Of a stretch of 5,389 nucleotides of DNA, positions 1-5,389 are shown piece after piece (positions within the stretch are counted from its first letter, which is position 1; every line of letters begins with the position of its first letter). The stretch is from the NCBI GenBank assembly GCA_017861415.1, contig JAGFXS010000088.1, forward strand, positions 1 to 5,389. Direction: 5' to 3'. The stretch comes from Bacillota bacterium. GTDB taxonomy: Bacteria > Bacillota > Clostridia > Oscillospirales > Oscillospiraceae. A program made the translations under genes and the position numbers. The notes below the pieces were generated by a model. It had not been told where the DNA came from. It did no database searches and was given only the letters and a program-made list of their open reading frames with translations.

Positions 1-857
1 TAAGTATATCCCCATTCATAGGTCATTAGCATTACCTGATCAGCTATCTCGCCGATACGTCGATAATCATGGCCTTCGTAGAGTAGGCCGGGTTGGTCGT
101 CAGAGGTCTTTGGAGCCAGATCTACATGAAGCAGGAGTCCGTGAGGACTAAGATGAGCCTTGGCATTCGCCAGAAAATCTACATAAGCATTGGCAAGCCC
201 ACCCGGTACAAACTCAAAATCTACGTCCAAGCCGCGATACCCTTTTACCAGTAGGGTATCCACGATATGTTCAAGGAGCACGTTCTGCATGTCGAGATCC
301 TGAAGCAGAAGCTCTATCAGCTCCGTGGAAAAGTGGCCTTCTTCGTCAATAGAAGTGAGTACCAGCATGGGGAGGGCCTGGAAAATGCGTGCCTGATTCA
401 GGAGGAATGAGTCATCTATAGGGATCAGGCTACCATTGGCACGAAAGCCGTAGGAAAAAATGGATAGATAAGTAAGGAATGGCAATGCACGGCGCAGGAC
501 GTGTTGGTCAATGTTTGCATAAGCAAAGCCCTTGATGGCTATGGTGCGTTCCTTGGGGCTCCAGAAGGAAATGGTAAGTACTTGACCGGGGTACAGGGGA
601 ACACCATATGTAAGCTCTGGGTTATTCTGATAGAGCTCCTGAACAGAGATTCCATATTCCACGGCAATGGAAAAGGGGCTTTCTCCGGCCTTAACCGTAT
701 GAAGTAGCGTCGGCTGGGTGATGATCAGGGCCTGGCCCACTGTAAGCTGATAGGGAAACATCAACCCATTGTCGCTGATAATGCGCTGGACGGAAATGTT
801 GTAAGTTCTGGAAAGCTGATGTAAGGTATCGCCCGAAACAACAACATGAATAATCAT
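1..857 (-). CDS. LysM-LysM-GH18 spore peptidoglycan hydrolase (YaaH/SleL-like), 3' end cut by window edge
   Basis: Predicted N-acetylglucosaminidase-type enzyme of the spore germination YaaH/SleL group, which acts on cortex peptidoglycan. The minus strand is open for 285 codons from the ATG at 857-855 to the edge, with no stop. A good ribosome binding site (GGAAAGGAAG) lies 7-8 nt upstream of this ATG. Residues 2-47 and 52-97 are two LysM modules (HVVVSGDTLHQLS; HTVKAGESPFSIA, each ending in a GQ-L-I motif), expected to bind peptidoglycan or spore coat. A GH18 barrel starts near residue 105. It carries GLDVDFEFV at 209-217, where D211, D213 and E215 fit the DxDxE catalytic motif with E215 as proton donor, and later HVDLAPKTSDD and VMLMTYEWGYT, typical of this group. 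No signal peptide is seen, as is usual for coat-associated YaaH proteins. Family members are about 420-430 residues, so roughly a third is missing. The family and the motifs are solid; direct orthology to sleL is not shown. Confidence 0.93.
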   Translation of the reverse strand, partial: MIIHVVVSGDTLHQLSRTYNISVQRIISDNGLMFPYQLTVGQALIITQPTLLHTVKAGESPFSIAVEYGISVQELYQNNPELTYGVPLYPGQVLTISFWSPKERTIAIKGFAYANIDQHVLRRALPFLTYLSIFSYGFRANGSLIPIDDSFLLNQARIFQALPMLVLTSIDEEGHFSTELIELLLQDLDMQNVLLEHIVDTLLVKGYRGLDVDFEFVPGGLANAYVDFLANAKAHLSPHGLLLHVDLAPKTSDDQPGLLYEGHDYRRIGEIADQVMLMTYEWGYT

Positions 858-1083
858 GACATTCTTCCTTTCCAAAGGTTATGCTATCGAAGCAGAGACT
901 GCCGCATGATAACAGGGTTCTGCTCTCATCCTATGTCTTCCAGGGACTATGGGTTCCGGTTTGCCAGACAAACAAAAGCGATCTGTACTTTTCCTGAAGG
1001 TTTAGGTGTGCTATACTATAATTGCATTTCAGATCAGGAAGATCGAATAGACCAACAAGTGACTCAAAGAGGGGGAAGCTAGT
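858..1083. other. Divergent intergenic region between the spore hydrolase and the response regulator
   Basis: This 226-bp stretch separates two divergently transcribed genes. It holds the ribosome binding sites of both genes and the extended -10 promoter of the regulator. No convincing conserved protein, tRNA or riboswitch fold is visible. The open frame on the plus strand (846-1082) has no family resemblance and overlaps the start of the hydrolase, so it is treated as chance. No clear sporulation-sigma promoter for the hydrolase could be established. Confidence 0.7.
989..1017 (+). promoter_or_regulatory. Extended -10 promoter for the response regulator
   Basis: TGCTATACT at 1009-1017 is an extended -10 element (TGn plus a 5/6 match to TATAAT). 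A weak -35-like TTTTCC lies at 989-994, 17 bp upstream. A second -10-like TATAAT overlaps at 1017-1022. A start near 1024 would give a leader of about 60 nt before the regulator. The motif is seen in the sequence; the assignment as a housekeeping-sigma promoter is inference. Confidence 0.55.
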
Positions 1084-1758
1084 ATGATTTATTTTGTTGA
1101 GGACGACAGCAGTATACGGGAGCTGGTGCTGTATACCCTGAACAATTCTGGCCTGGAGGCGGAGGGGTTTGCCCGGCCCTCAGAGTTTTGGGCAGCCATT
1201 ACACGCCAAAAGCCCTCTTTAATCCTGCTGGACATTATGCTTCCGGAGGAGGATGGCCTGTCTATTCTGCGTAGGCTACGTTCCTCATCAGACACAAGAA
1301 GTTTGCCTATTATGATGCTTACCGCCAAGGGGACAGAATACGATGCCGTTGTAGGACTTGAGGCAGGGGCCGATGATTATGTGCAGAAGCCATTTCGAAT
1401 GATGGAACTCCTCTCTCGCGTGCGAGCTCTGCTGCGGCGCAGCAAGCAGGAAACTGCCCCTGAGGAATACAATCTGGGCGACCTCTATGTCTGTCCTAGC
1501 AAGCATGTGGTTCAGGTAGAGGGAGCTGAAGTGATACTGACACTTAAGGAGTTTGAAGTGCTCTGCCTTCTGCTAGAACATATGGACATTGTCCTCACCA
1601 GGGACAAGCTCCTCAGCCGGGTTTGGGGTGTCGGAATGGTTAGGGAGAGCCGAACGGTGGATGTGCACATCCGTACGCTCCGGCAGAAACTGGGATCAGC
1701 AGGCAGTCATATCGAGACTGTTCGGGGGATCGGGTATAAAATCAGCACACCCAAGTAA
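1084..1758 (+). CDS. OmpR/PhoB-family response regulator (winged-helix), no adjacent kinase
   Basis: DNA-binding response regulator of 224 residues, a normal length for the family. The receiver domain spans about residues 1-118, with the acidic pair D7/D8, phosphoacceptor D50 (LILLDIMLP), switch residues T80 and Y99, and K102-P103 in DDYVQKPF. The OmpR-type winged helix spans about 128-222, with LTLKEFEVLCLL, the recognition helix region SRTVDVHIRTLRQKLG at 189-204 and the wing ETVRGIGYKI. The start ATG follows a purine-rich GAGGGGGAAG element. A terminator-like inverted repeat follows the stop by 33 nt, so the gene looks monocistronic. The next gene is a phosphate transporter with a PhoU-like domain, which makes a PhoB/PhoP-type role plausible. 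However, regulators of this family control many processes, and no histidine kinase lies beside it in the window, unlike typical phoPR/phoBR pairs. Family certain; target inferred. Confidence 0.95.
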   Translation: MIYFVEDDSSIRELVLYTLNNSGLEAEGFARPSEFWAAITRQKPSLILLDIMLPEEDGLSILRRLRSSSDTRSLPIMMLTAKGTEYDAVVGLEAGADDYVQKPFRMMELLSRVRALLRRSKQETAPEEYNLGDLYVCPSKHVVQVEGAEVILTLKEFEVLCLLLEHMDIVLTRDKLLSRVWGVGMVRESRTVDVHIRTLRQKLGSAGSHIETVRGIGYKISTPK

Positions 1759-1791
1759 ATCCAAAGTTTTGACAATTTGAACATAAAGAAG

Positions 1792-1823
1792 AAGTGCCAC
1801 CCATCAATATTTGGGTGGCACTT
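1792..1823. terminator. Perfect 12-bp inverted repeat, probable bidirectional terminator
   Basis: AAGTGCCACCCA (1792-1803) is exactly complementary to TGGGTGGCACTT (1812-1823) around an 8-nt loop. It lies 33 nt after the regulator stop. The plus-strand tail (TTTACCTACATTT) is only moderately T-rich. Reading on the minus strand, the hairpin is followed by CTTCTTCTTTATG, which is somewhat better. The minus-strand open frame ending at 1848 would run into it, so it may once have been shared by two convergent genes. Confidence 0.7.
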
Positions 1824-1861
1824 TACCTACATTTAACGTGAAATGGGTTATAGATTTAACG
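1822..1861 (+). promoter_or_regulatory. Candidate Pho-box-like direct repeat upstream of the phosphate transporter
   Basis: ATTTAACG occurs twice, at 1831-1838 and 1854-1861 (23 bp apart, close to two helical turns), with a related TTTACC at 1822-1827, ten bp before the first TTTAAC. The second copy ends 9 bp before a TATAGT -10 box and occupies the place of a -35 element. Known Gram-positive PhoP sites are TTAACA-like direct repeats with about 11-bp periodicity, and PhoB-activated promoters have a Pho box roughly 10 bp upstream of the -10. The repeat is seen; binding by the neighbouring regulator is inference, and the 23-bp spacing is 1 bp off the ideal 22. Confidence 0.35.
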
Positions 1862-1985
1862 AAGTTTTGGTATAGTCAAACCGATTAAAAAGAAAAAGAT
1901 CTGCAAGAGCCGGAGGCATGTCCTTGGCGTACTTATCCAAAAAGGTCTCCCAGATAGGACAGGCTGAATAAAGAAATTGATGCAA
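1848..1985 (-). pseudogene. Possible remnant of a minus-strand gene tail (unidentified)
   Basis: The minus strand is open down to a TAA at 1850-1848 and reads like authentic protein over its last 45 codons: YSACPIWETFLDKYAKD, then MPPALADLFLFNRFDYTK, ending TSLNL. It has amphipathic stretches, aromatic residues and a balanced composition, in contrast to the low-quality antisense continuation into the transporter gene. Its stop lies 25 nt from the inverted repeat at 1792-1823, as a real gene end would. No ATG with a ribosome binding site is seen; a TTG at 1985-1983 would give a 45-residue peptide but lacks a purine-rich element. I do not recognise the family. The best reading is the 3' end of a gene truncated by recombination near 1985-2000. 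A chance open frame remains possible. Confidence 0.35.
1868..1876 (+). promoter_or_regulatory. Extended -10 promoter of the phosphate transporter
   Basis: TGGTATAGT is an extended -10 (TGn plus a 5/6 match to TATAAT). The -35 position at 1848-1853 reads TTATAG and is poor, as expected for a promoter depending on an activator or on the extended -10. A start near 1883 leaves a leader of about 125 nt before the ATG at 2009; no strong fold is seen in the leader. Confidence 0.45.
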
Positions 1986-2008
1986 CGATTGAGAAAGGAC
2001 ATGAATTG

Positions 2009-3757
2009 ATGGATATTTTTTCCGTAATTTTGCTTTTGGGTGGACTGGCCTTCTTCCTCTATGGCATGACGGTGATGTCTTCTGGCCTAGAACGGCTGGC
2101 AGGCAGTAAACTGGAGGTTCTTTTGAAGAAAATGACCTCAAACAAGCTAAATAGCTTGCTCCTCGGTGCGGGAATCACCATTGCCATCCAGTCTTCATCC
2201 GCCATGACGGTAATGCTGGTAGGTCTGGTGAACTCCGGCATTATGGAATTGGGGCAGACCATCGGTCTAATCATGGGCTCAAATATCGGCACCACCCTCA
2301 CTGCTTGGATTTTAGCTATGCAGGGCATTGACAGTGAAATTGTATTGCTAAAGTTGCTAAAGCCGGAGAATTTTTCCCTGATTTTTGCCTTGGTGGGTGC
2401 CATCATGATCATGGTATCGAAGACCAAGAAGCGCAAGGACATCGGTGCTATTTTTGTGGGCTTTGCTATTCTCATGTATGGCATGAAATTGATGAGTGAC
2501 TCTGTGAGTCCGCTGGCGGATATGCCTGAGTTTTCCAGTATGCTTACCGCTTTTCAGAATCCCCTACTGGGTGTCTTGGTTGGTGCTGTATTTACCGGTA
2601 TTATTCAGAGCTCTGCGGCCTCCATCGGCATTCTATTAGCGCTGTCCCTGACGGGCAGCATAACTTTCGGCATGGGTATCCCGATCATCATGGGTCAGAA
2701 TATCGGTACTTGCGTTACAGCGCTGCTCTCCAGTTTAGGTGCCAACCGTAACGGAAAGCGGGTGGCCGTGGTCCATATTTCCTTTAACCTTATCGGAACA
2801 CTTGTTATCCTGGCCTTGTTACTCGCGGGGAACGCCATCTTCCAGTTTGAATTCTGGAATGCTCCCATGCAAGGCTGGGGTGTGGCCTTTGCCCACAGTA
2901 CCTTTAACTTTGCAACCACGCTGCTGCTGCTGCCCGGCTTTAAGATGCTGGAGAAAATCGCTTACTATGTAGTGAAGGGTGAGGAAAAAGAGCGGGAAAT
3001 CGCCCTCATCGACGAGAACTTGTTTAATACGCCCACTCTAGCTGTTGCGGAATGCGTCAATCTCACTGTTAACATGGCCTATATCGCCTACAGCTCAGCC
3101 ATCACGGCGTCTGGCCTGCTGAAGACCTATACGGATAAGGGGGCCGCTGAGGTTCAGGAGGCGGAGGATCAGCTGGATTTCTACGAAGACAGGATTGCCA
3201 GCTATCTGGTTAGGCTTTCCGGCCGGGACCTTACCGATGCCGACAGTCGCAAGGCAGCAGAACTGCTTCGGGATATCGGTGATTTTGAACGGATCGGCGA
3301 CCACGCAGTTAACATCCTGGAGTCCGCCCAGGAGATGCAGGACAAGGGGGTATTTTTCTCCCCAGAAGGACAGGTGGAAGTGGATGTACTCTCTGGGGCA
3401 CTGGAAGAGGTCCTAAACATGACAGTGAATGCTTTTGCCACCAACAATGTGGATCTGGCCTTGCGGGTGGAGCCGCTGGAAGAAGTGGTGGACGAGCTGG
3501 TTTTTGCCATTCGAAAGAACCATATTCGGCGGCTGCAGGCAGGGGTCTGCACAATTGAACTGGGCTTCATTCTCTCGGATTTACTGACCAACATGGAGCG
3601 CATCTCCGATCACTGCTCCAACGTGGCCAGTGCAGTTGTGGAGTCTGACAGCGCCTTTGCGCCCCACAGCTATGCTGAAAATTTAAAGCTCACCGGCAGG
3701 GAAGCTTTTGAAAAGGAATACAATCATTTTAAGGAGAAATACAGCATCGCAAAATGA
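2009..3757 (+). CDS. Na+/phosphate cotransporter family II with C-terminal PhoU-like domain (NptA/YjbB-like)
   Basis: Integral membrane sodium-dependent phosphate transporter, 582 residues, close to the 540-600 usual for this two-part architecture. The membrane part (about 1-325) shows the internal duplication of the family: QSSSAMTVMLVGL at 61-73 followed by GSNIGTTLTA at 90-99, repeated as QSSAASIGILLAL at 200-212 and GQNIGTCVTA at 229-238. These QSS and G-NIGT motifs form the substrate and ion site in the family. HSTFNFATTLLLLP at 296-309 is the usual last membrane signature. Residues about 345-545 form a PhoU-like helical domain with two metal-binding-type motifs, DFERIGDHAVN (425-435) and NMERISDHCSN (528-538). 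The ATG at 2009 is preferred over an in-frame TTG at 2006: AGAAAGGA at 1992-1999 is 9 nt from the ATG, and family proteins start just before the DI-LLGGLA-FLYGM motif. E. coli YjbB mainly exports phosphate, so the direction of transport is not settled by sequence. Confidence 0.96.
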   Translation: MDIFSVILLLGGLAFFLYGMTVMSSGLERLAGSKLEVLLKKMTSNKLNSLLLGAGITIAIQSSSAMTVMLVGLVNSGIMELGQTIGLIMGSNIGTTLTAWILAMQGIDSEIVLLKLLKPENFSLIFALVGAIMIMVSKTKKRKDIGAIFVGFAILMYGMKLMSDSVSPLADMPEFSSMLTAFQNPLLGVLVGAVFTGIIQSSAASIGILLALSLTGSITFGMGIPIIMGQNIGTCVTALLSSLGANRNGKRVAVVHISFNLIGTLVILALLLAGNAIFQFEFWNAPMQGWGVAFAHSTFNFATTLLLLPGFKMLEKIAYYVVKGEEKEREIALIDENLFNTPTLAVAECVNLTVNMAYIAYSSAITASGLLKTYTDKGAAEVQEAEDQLDFYEDRIASYLVRLSGRDLTDADSRKAAELLRDIGDFERIGDHAVNILESAQEMQDKGVFFSPEGQVEVDVLSGALEEVLNMTVNAFATNNVDLALRVEPLEEVVDELVFAIRKNHIRRLQAGVCTIELGFILSDLLTNMERISDHCSNVASAVVESDSAFAPHSYAENLKLTGREAFEKEYNHFKEKYSIAK

Positions 3758-3762
3758 TGACC

Positions 3763-3771
3763 TGATAAAAT
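3763..3771 (+). promoter_or_regulatory. Weak extended -10 candidate ahead of the symporter
   Basis: TGATAAAAT fits TGn plus a 5/6 match to TATAAT, just after the transporter stop codon. No recognisable -35 element is found 16-18 bp upstream. A start near 3778 would place the hairpin at the very 5' end of the symporter mRNA. This is the only promoter-like element seen between the two genes. Confidence 0.25.
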
Positions 3772-3778
3772 GACACAT

Positions 3779-3820
3779 GTCCACCACCTTTGGCGCATAT
3801 GGTGTGCCGAGGTGGTGGAC
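3779..3820 (+). terminator. Strong hairpin: intrinsic terminator of the transporter and possible translational switch
   Basis: GTCCACCACCT (3779-3789) pairs perfectly with AGGTGGTGGAC (3810-3820). Inside, GGCGCA (3792-3797) pairs with TGTGCC (3803-3808) with one G-U pair, leaving a TATGG loop. The outer stem is followed at once by TTTTAT. This is a convincing plus-strand terminator 22 nt after the transporter stop. The short U-run ends on the ATG of the symporter, and the 3' arm carries that gene's only ribosome-binding-like sequence, so the same fold would also hide its translation start. Confidence 0.8.
3810..3818 (+). promoter_or_regulatory. Ribosome-binding-like AGGTGGTGG of the symporter, buried in the hairpin
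   Basis: AGGTGG at 3810-3815 differs from AGGAGG by one base and lies 9 nt before the ATG at 3825. No better purine-rich element exists before this start. All of it is in the 3' arm of the 11-bp stem, so it would be paired when the hairpin forms. Confidence 0.45.
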
Positions 3821-3824
3821 TTTT

Positions 3825-5213
3825 ATGGTTTGGCGTGAATGGATTAGTGCGCTGTGGAATCCTTGGCTTCTGGCGCTTTTTTTTATTGTCGGGGGATATT
3901 ATTCTCTGAGAACAGGTTTCTTTCAGGTGTTCCACTTCCGTCACTGGATGGGGAGTACATTGGGCCCGCTGTTTCGGCGGAGTCGGAAGCAGGCGGCAAA
4001 GGGACGGCTTACCCAGTTTCAGGCCATGGCTACAGCCCTGGGTGCCACAGTGGGCACCAGCAGCATCGCTGGAGTAGCTACGGCTATTTATTTTGGAGGT
4101 CCGGGGGCGGTCTTTTGGATGTGGATGTCCGCGTTTCTGGGCATCATGACAGGCTACGCAGAAAAGGTGCTGGCCATTCGATATCGGCGGCGGGATGAAA
4201 AAGGACAATGGAAGGGCGGTCCGGCGGAGTACATGACCCGCGGGTTAAAATGTCCGGCAATGGCGAAGCTTTTTTGTCTGGCCTGCTTACTTGCTTCGTT
4301 TACCGGAGGAAACCTGGTTCAGGCCAACTCCCTTGCCTGGGGAATGCAGGCAGCATTCGGCACTGAGGTTCGCATCGTAGGGGTGATTGTGGCGGGCTTT
4401 GTGGCGGTGGTAATTTTCGGAGGCATTGGGCGAATTGGCAAGGTTAGCTCAGCAATGGTGCCCGTAATGGCGCTCCTCTTTGCGGGCGGGGGTTTGTGGG
4501 TATTGGCGGCAAACCATGCCGTTCTTCCTGGGGTATTCCGGGAGATTATGACCAGTGCCTTTACGGTGCCCGCACTCACCGGCGGCGGCGCAGGGTACAG
4601 TGTTTCTGCGGCTTTGCGCTATGGTGTGGCCCGGGGCGTGTTTACCAATGAGGCCGGACTAGGCTCCTCCGCCATGGCCCACGCTGTGGCCGATGTGGAC
4701 AGGGAACACACCCAGGGACTCTGGGGAATGCTGGAGGTTTTTATAGCCACCCTGGTAATCGCCACGGTATCGGCTTTGGTGATACTCAGCTCCGGGATTT
4801 ACCAGCCGGGGGATGCGCTTCGGGTTATTGAGAGTGGCTTAGTTGATTCTGCAACCGTAGGGGCACCGTTGGCGGTGCGATCCTTTGAGACGGTGATGGG
4901 GGGGCTAGCTGGACCATTTTTAGCAATCTGTCTAGCACTTTTTGCCATATCCTCTCTGCTTGGATGGAGCTATTATGGGGAGCGGTCTCTGGAGGAACTC
5001 CTTGGATCTCAGAAGGGGCGGGGACTGTACCGGGTGGTATTTATTGCCCTAATTCTGGTGGGTAGCGTTTCCAAGGTTGATGTAGTATGGGAACTGGCCG
5101 ACCTATGCAACGGTCTGATGGCGCTTCCCAATCTAACGGCGCTACTGCTGCTATCACCCGAGGTGTTGAAGATATGGAAACAGGCTATTGGACAAGAAAA
5201 GACCCCGGGTTGA
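3825..5213 (+). CDS. AGCS-family sodium:alanine/glycine-type amino acid symporter
   Basis: Predicted inner-membrane Na+-coupled amino acid carrier, 462 residues from the ATG at 3825, a typical AGCS length. The frame is open from 3777, but the earlier ATG falls inside the terminator hairpin and would add 16 residues foreign to the family; starting at 3825 gives the usual short head (MVWREWISALWNPWLL) before the first membrane helix. The family signature GGPGAVFWMWMSAFLG lies at 91-106. Other family motifs are GNLVQANSLAWGMQ at 162-175, FGGIGRIGKVSSAMVPVMAL at 198-217 and RGVFTNEAGLGSSAMAHA at 270-287, with WSYYGERSLE near 381-390. About ten hydrophobic helices are readable. The first conserved motif reads TVGTSSIAGVATA at 75-87, where most members have GTGNIAGV, which may alter substrate or ion binding. 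The substrate (alanine, glycine or other) cannot be fixed from sequence. The stop codon lies inside the following terminator stem. Confidence 0.95.
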   Translation: MVWREWISALWNPWLLALFFIVGGYYSLRTGFFQVFHFRHWMGSTLGPLFRRSRKQAAKGRLTQFQAMATALGATVGTSSIAGVATAIYFGGPGAVFWMWMSAFLGIMTGYAEKVLAIRYRRRDEKGQWKGGPAEYMTRGLKCPAMAKLFCLACLLASFTGGNLVQANSLAWGMQAAFGTEVRIVGVIVAGFVAVVIFGGIGRIGKVSSAMVPVMALLFAGGGLWVLAANHAVLPGVFREIMTSAFTVPALTGGGAGYSVSAALRYGVARGVFTNEAGLGSSAMAHAVADVDREHTQGLWGMLEVFIATLVIATVSALVILSSGIYQPGDALRVIESGLVDSATVGAPLAVRSFETVMGGLAGPFLAICLALFAISSLLGWSYYGERSLEELLGSQKGRGLYRVVFIALILVGSVSKVDVVWELADLCNGLMALPNLTALLLLSPEVLKIWKQAIGQEKTPG

Positions 5214-5231
5214 GACTCTCAACCCGGGGTC
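5201..5231. terminator. Perfect 14-bp inverted repeat, shared terminator of convergent genes
   Basis: GACCCCGGGTTGAG (5201-5214) is exactly complementary to CTCAACCCGGGGTC (5218-5231) with a 3-nt ACT loop. On the minus strand it is followed by TTTTCTTGTC, a good U-tract, 39 nt after the stop of the minus-strand gene. On the plus strand the following sequence (CGTAATCAATGG) has no U-run, so plus-strand termination is less certain. The left arm contains the stop codon of the symporter (TGA at 5211-5213). Confidence 0.85.
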
Positions 5232-5270
5232 CGTAATCAATGGAAAAGGAATCAATCTCTCATTGCTTCA

Positions 5271-5389
5271 TCAGTCGATGGTGATGGAATAGGCATTGAG
5301 GATGGAGGTGGGTGTTTCATCTTCTGTGACGGCCATCTGGATAGTGACCTGATTGCCAACATTGAGGATGACCACTTCAGGATTGGCAG
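5271..5389 (-). CDS. C-terminal 38 codons of an unidentified minus-strand gene, 5' part beyond window edge
   Basis: The minus strand is open from the right edge to a TGA at 5273-5271. The readable tail runs NPEVVILNVGNQVTIQ, MAVTEDETPTS, ILNAYSITID. Alternating hydrophobic and polar residues suggest beta-strands at the end of a small beta-rich domain, perhaps of a secreted or cell-surface protein, but I do not recognise the family. The stop is 39 nt before a strong hairpin with a minus-strand U-tract, which supports this being a genuine gene end convergent with the symporter. Too little is present to assign a role. Confidence 0.7.
   Translation of the reverse strand, partial: ANPEVVILNVGNQVTIQMAVTEDETPTSILNAYSITID

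Noticed and set aside
501..707. Plus-strand 68-codon open frame inside the hydrolase.
   Set aside because: It is antisense to the well-supported LysM/GH18 coding frame and has no protein-like features.
927..954. Sporulation-sigma-like promoter on the minus strand for the spore hydrolase (CATAGGATG with an AC 17 bp upstream, SigK-like; also loosely SigE-like).
   Set aside because: The -10 has a mismatch to CATAnnnTA, the AC -35 carries almost no information, and the SigE reading has too short a spacer. The family is known to be sporulation-controlled, but this site is not convincing.
1015..1043. Minus-strand TATAGT overlapping the regulator promoter, as a divergent promoter for the hydrolase.
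   Set aside because: No -35 or extended -10 accompanies it, and it would need a leader of about 150 nt.
846..1082. Plus-strand 78-codon open frame in the divergent intergenic region.
   Set aside because: No ribosome binding site or family resemblance, and it overlaps the hydrolase start and the regulator promoter.
1768..1797. TTGACA at 1769-1774 as a -35 element after the regulator.
   Set aside because: No -10 lies at the proper distance; the expected place falls in the terminator stem.
1980..2009. Nine-codon plus-strand mini-ORF whose TGA overlaps the transporter ATG (TGATG), as a possible leader peptide.
   Set aside because: It lacks its own clear ribosome binding site and has no run of a single regulatory amino acid; the overlap is probably chance.
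2059..2484. Long antisense frame (141 codons) within the phosphate transporter, and similar antisense frames at 3202-3603 and 3729-4208.
   Set aside because: Each lies opposite well-supported coding sequence, with the composition expected from reverse reading; none has recognisable domains. The frame at 3729-4208 also spans the terminator hairpin.
3777..3824. Sixteen extra N-terminal codons of the symporter starting at the ATG at 3777.
   Set aside because: They lie entirely in the terminator hairpin, read as non-family sequence, and the start has no ribosome binding site; the ATG at 3825 fits family length.

Overview
The window looks like a chromosomal segment from a spore-forming, moderate-GC Firmicute, most likely a clostridial gut lineage such as the Oscillospiraceae. 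That placement is inferred from three things: a YaaH/SleL-type spore-cortex glycosidase, the style of the transporters, and strong AGG-type ribosome binding sites. No rRNA, tRNA, CRISPR array, insertion sequence or phage gene is visible.

Layout. Positions 1-857 (minus strand) hold most of a two-LysM plus GH18 spore-germination-type protein that runs off the left edge. A 226-bp divergent intergenic region separates it from an OmpR/PhoB-family response regulator (1084-1758, plus), which has no adjacent histidine kinase. Next comes a strong inverted repeat (terminator) and a 250-bp gap. The gap carries an extended -10 promoter, a direct repeat placed like a Pho box, and an antisense open frame that reads like the tail of a lost gene. 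A Na+/phosphate cotransporter fused to a PhoU-like domain follows (2009-3757, plus). A 42-nt hairpin then sits directly against the start codon of an AGCS-family sodium:amino-acid symporter (3825-5213, plus). The window ends with a perfect 14-bp inverted repeat shared by the convergent symporter and the last 38 codons of an unidentified minus-strand gene (5271 to the right edge).

How the parts may work together. The regulator and the PhoU-fused phosphate transporter suggest a small phosphate-response module, with the regulator possibly acting on the promoter at 1868-1876; this is inferred from proximity and repeat placement only. The symporter uses the same sodium gradient but appears insulated from the phosphate gene by the hairpin. 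That hairpin also contains the only ribosome-binding-like sequence for the symporter, so it may control its translation.

I see no clear new multi-gene system. The points most worth checking are the hairpin at 3779-3820, the repeat-plus-promoter at 1831-1876, the gene relic at 1848-1985, and the altered GTGN-type motif in the symporter.
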